Positions 62,800 to 64,000 of a DNA stretch of 64,000 nt are shown here, piece by piece. The stretch covers positions 229,512,254 through 229,576,253 of the forward strand of contig NC_081553.1 in NCBI RefSeq assembly GCF_963082655.1, given 5' to 3'. Both the position numbers and the translations under genes were made by a program. Under the pieces are notes generated by a model that did no database searches, had not been told where the DNA came from, and was given only the letters and a program-made list of their open reading frames with translations. Position 1 is the first letter of the stretch, and every line of letters begins with the position of its first letter. The stretch is from Stomoxys calcitrans. Lineage: Eukaryota > Arthropoda > Insecta > Diptera > Muscidae.

Positions 62800-64000
62800 G
62801 TAAGCCTTGTAGAAACCAATACAGAAAAGTCTACTGCTGCAAAACTACTTTGTTTACTGTAATCAAATTAAAAAATATATACAAAGTTTGGCTTCTAAAT
62901 TCTAAAAAAAAATCAAAAAAAAACATTGATATATATGCATTATATAACAACATATATGATGTCAGGTCAAAACAAACAAACAATTACAAAGAAAACAGAA
63001 CTTACTCGAAAGTTGCATTACAAACACCACTTCACTCCACTTCACACCACAACACTATGAAAACTCCACTCAAAACCCAATATGTAAAAAAAAACTCAAA
63101 CAAATTACACAAAAAAACCAACAACAATGCCAATTTTTGAATTTATTTCAATAAACCAACAATAGCCAGGGAAACATTCGCAACTCGAATGTGATATTTT
63201 TTATTTTACCAACAACAACAAGAATATTTTTTATATTTATACAACAACAACAGAAGAAATTTTATAAACATTTTCCGTTTTATGCGTTTCACTTGAGTAC
63301 CACAAAGACCAAAACCAAAAAAATACCAAACCTGACAATATGTCAATACAAAAACATTCTGAGGACTTTTAAAAAGTACTGTAAGAATGTTGGAAAATAA
63401 TTGAAAAAACAAATAATTGGTTGTCTTTTTAGTTAAAACTATTAACCATCCTTAGTTCAACAGTTTAAGCTAAATAACATGTAAGCAAGAAAAACAAATA
63501 CCAACAGCAACAACAACAACAACAACAACAACATAAAAACTCACCTAATACACCTTAAACGATTTTCAGTTTCTCTACCATAATTCCTTTTCCACAGTTT
63601 TTCCAAACTTTTAAGTTGCAATAGTCAAAGAATGTGTGGAGTAATCCAGGCATTTAAAACCGGAATAATTTATAGTACAATTTTTATCTAAAAAACAAAA
63701 CAAAACAAAAAGAAAAACAATAAAAATAAAACAGTTTATAGTTAAATTAACACAGATAAAAAAAAAAACTATAAAAAAAAATGTATATATTTTTATATAA
63801 AAATATATAAAAACGAAGACAAAGAAGAAATAGAACAAAGAATTTAAAGCGAATACATAAAGCCAACAAAACAAAATTCAGAACAACAACAACAACCAAC
63901 TAACAACAACTAAACTAAATTGATTGGTTTAAAAAAATTTTGTTTTTCATTTTTTTTTGATTTTATTTAACTTAAGTTTTTTTTATAAATCACACAATTT
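62800..64000. other. Unannotated AT-rich end of window
   Basis: A/T tracts and a CAA run (63508-63532). No gene recognised. Confidence 0.4.

Noticed and set aside
1..64000. CRISPR arrays, bacterial operons or prophage
   Set aside because: The window is clearly animal nuclear DNA with spliceosomal introns; no such structures are present.

Overview
The window looks like a genomic segment of a higher (calyptrate) fly, probably a house-fly/stable-fly type muscid. One protein-coding gene is clear: prospero (pros), the neural fate homeodomain transcription factor, on the + strand. The four recognised coding exons join in frame: 17820-24124, 25933-26118, 38082-38226 and 38376-38555, giving 2271 residues. 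The C-terminal ~160 residues are an essentially unmistakable homeo-Prospero domain. The fly assignment rests on the near-Drosophila sequence of that domain, the AT-rich non-coding DNA, and interspersed repeats of a kind I associate with muscid genomes. No database search was run.

Layout. 1-16002 is upstream DNA dominated by decayed transposons and modular interspersed repeats (families called A, B and C here), with a SINE fragment, a defective non-LTR retrotransposon with an RNase H domain, and a mariner-type MITE nested in an A repeat. 16003-17819 is a repeat-poor, GAGA-rich leader and putative promoter region. 17820-38555 is the coding part of pros, with introns of 1808, 11963 and 149 bp. 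Intron 2 carries two A repeats, a long hairpin and a complete tRNA-derived SINE. 38556-64000 is about 25 kb of very AT-rich DNA with no convincing second gene. It holds tandem duplications, a minisatellite-like array, hairpin elements, MITEs, SINEs and repeat family D. Part of it may be an extended neural 3'UTR of pros (inference).

Most interesting points. (1) The first coding intron is the equivalent of the Drosophila pros twintron, a U2-type intron nested in a U12-type one. The outer U12-type signals look eroded here, which would change the Pros-L/Pros-S switch. (2) The N-terminal part is greatly enlarged by Q, N, S/T and A tracts. (3) A SINE and a LINE fragment lying close together share a CTAACC-type tail, which suggests a mobilisation partnership. 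(4) Several hairpins, and an array of diverged GTAGCCGAG-headed units, are not explained by familiar element types. (5) A few short exon-like or coding-like islands lie outside pros and need transcript evidence.

Outside pros almost all open reading frames are short, AT-driven, or shadows of the CAG/CAA-rich pros exon, and were not annotated as genes.
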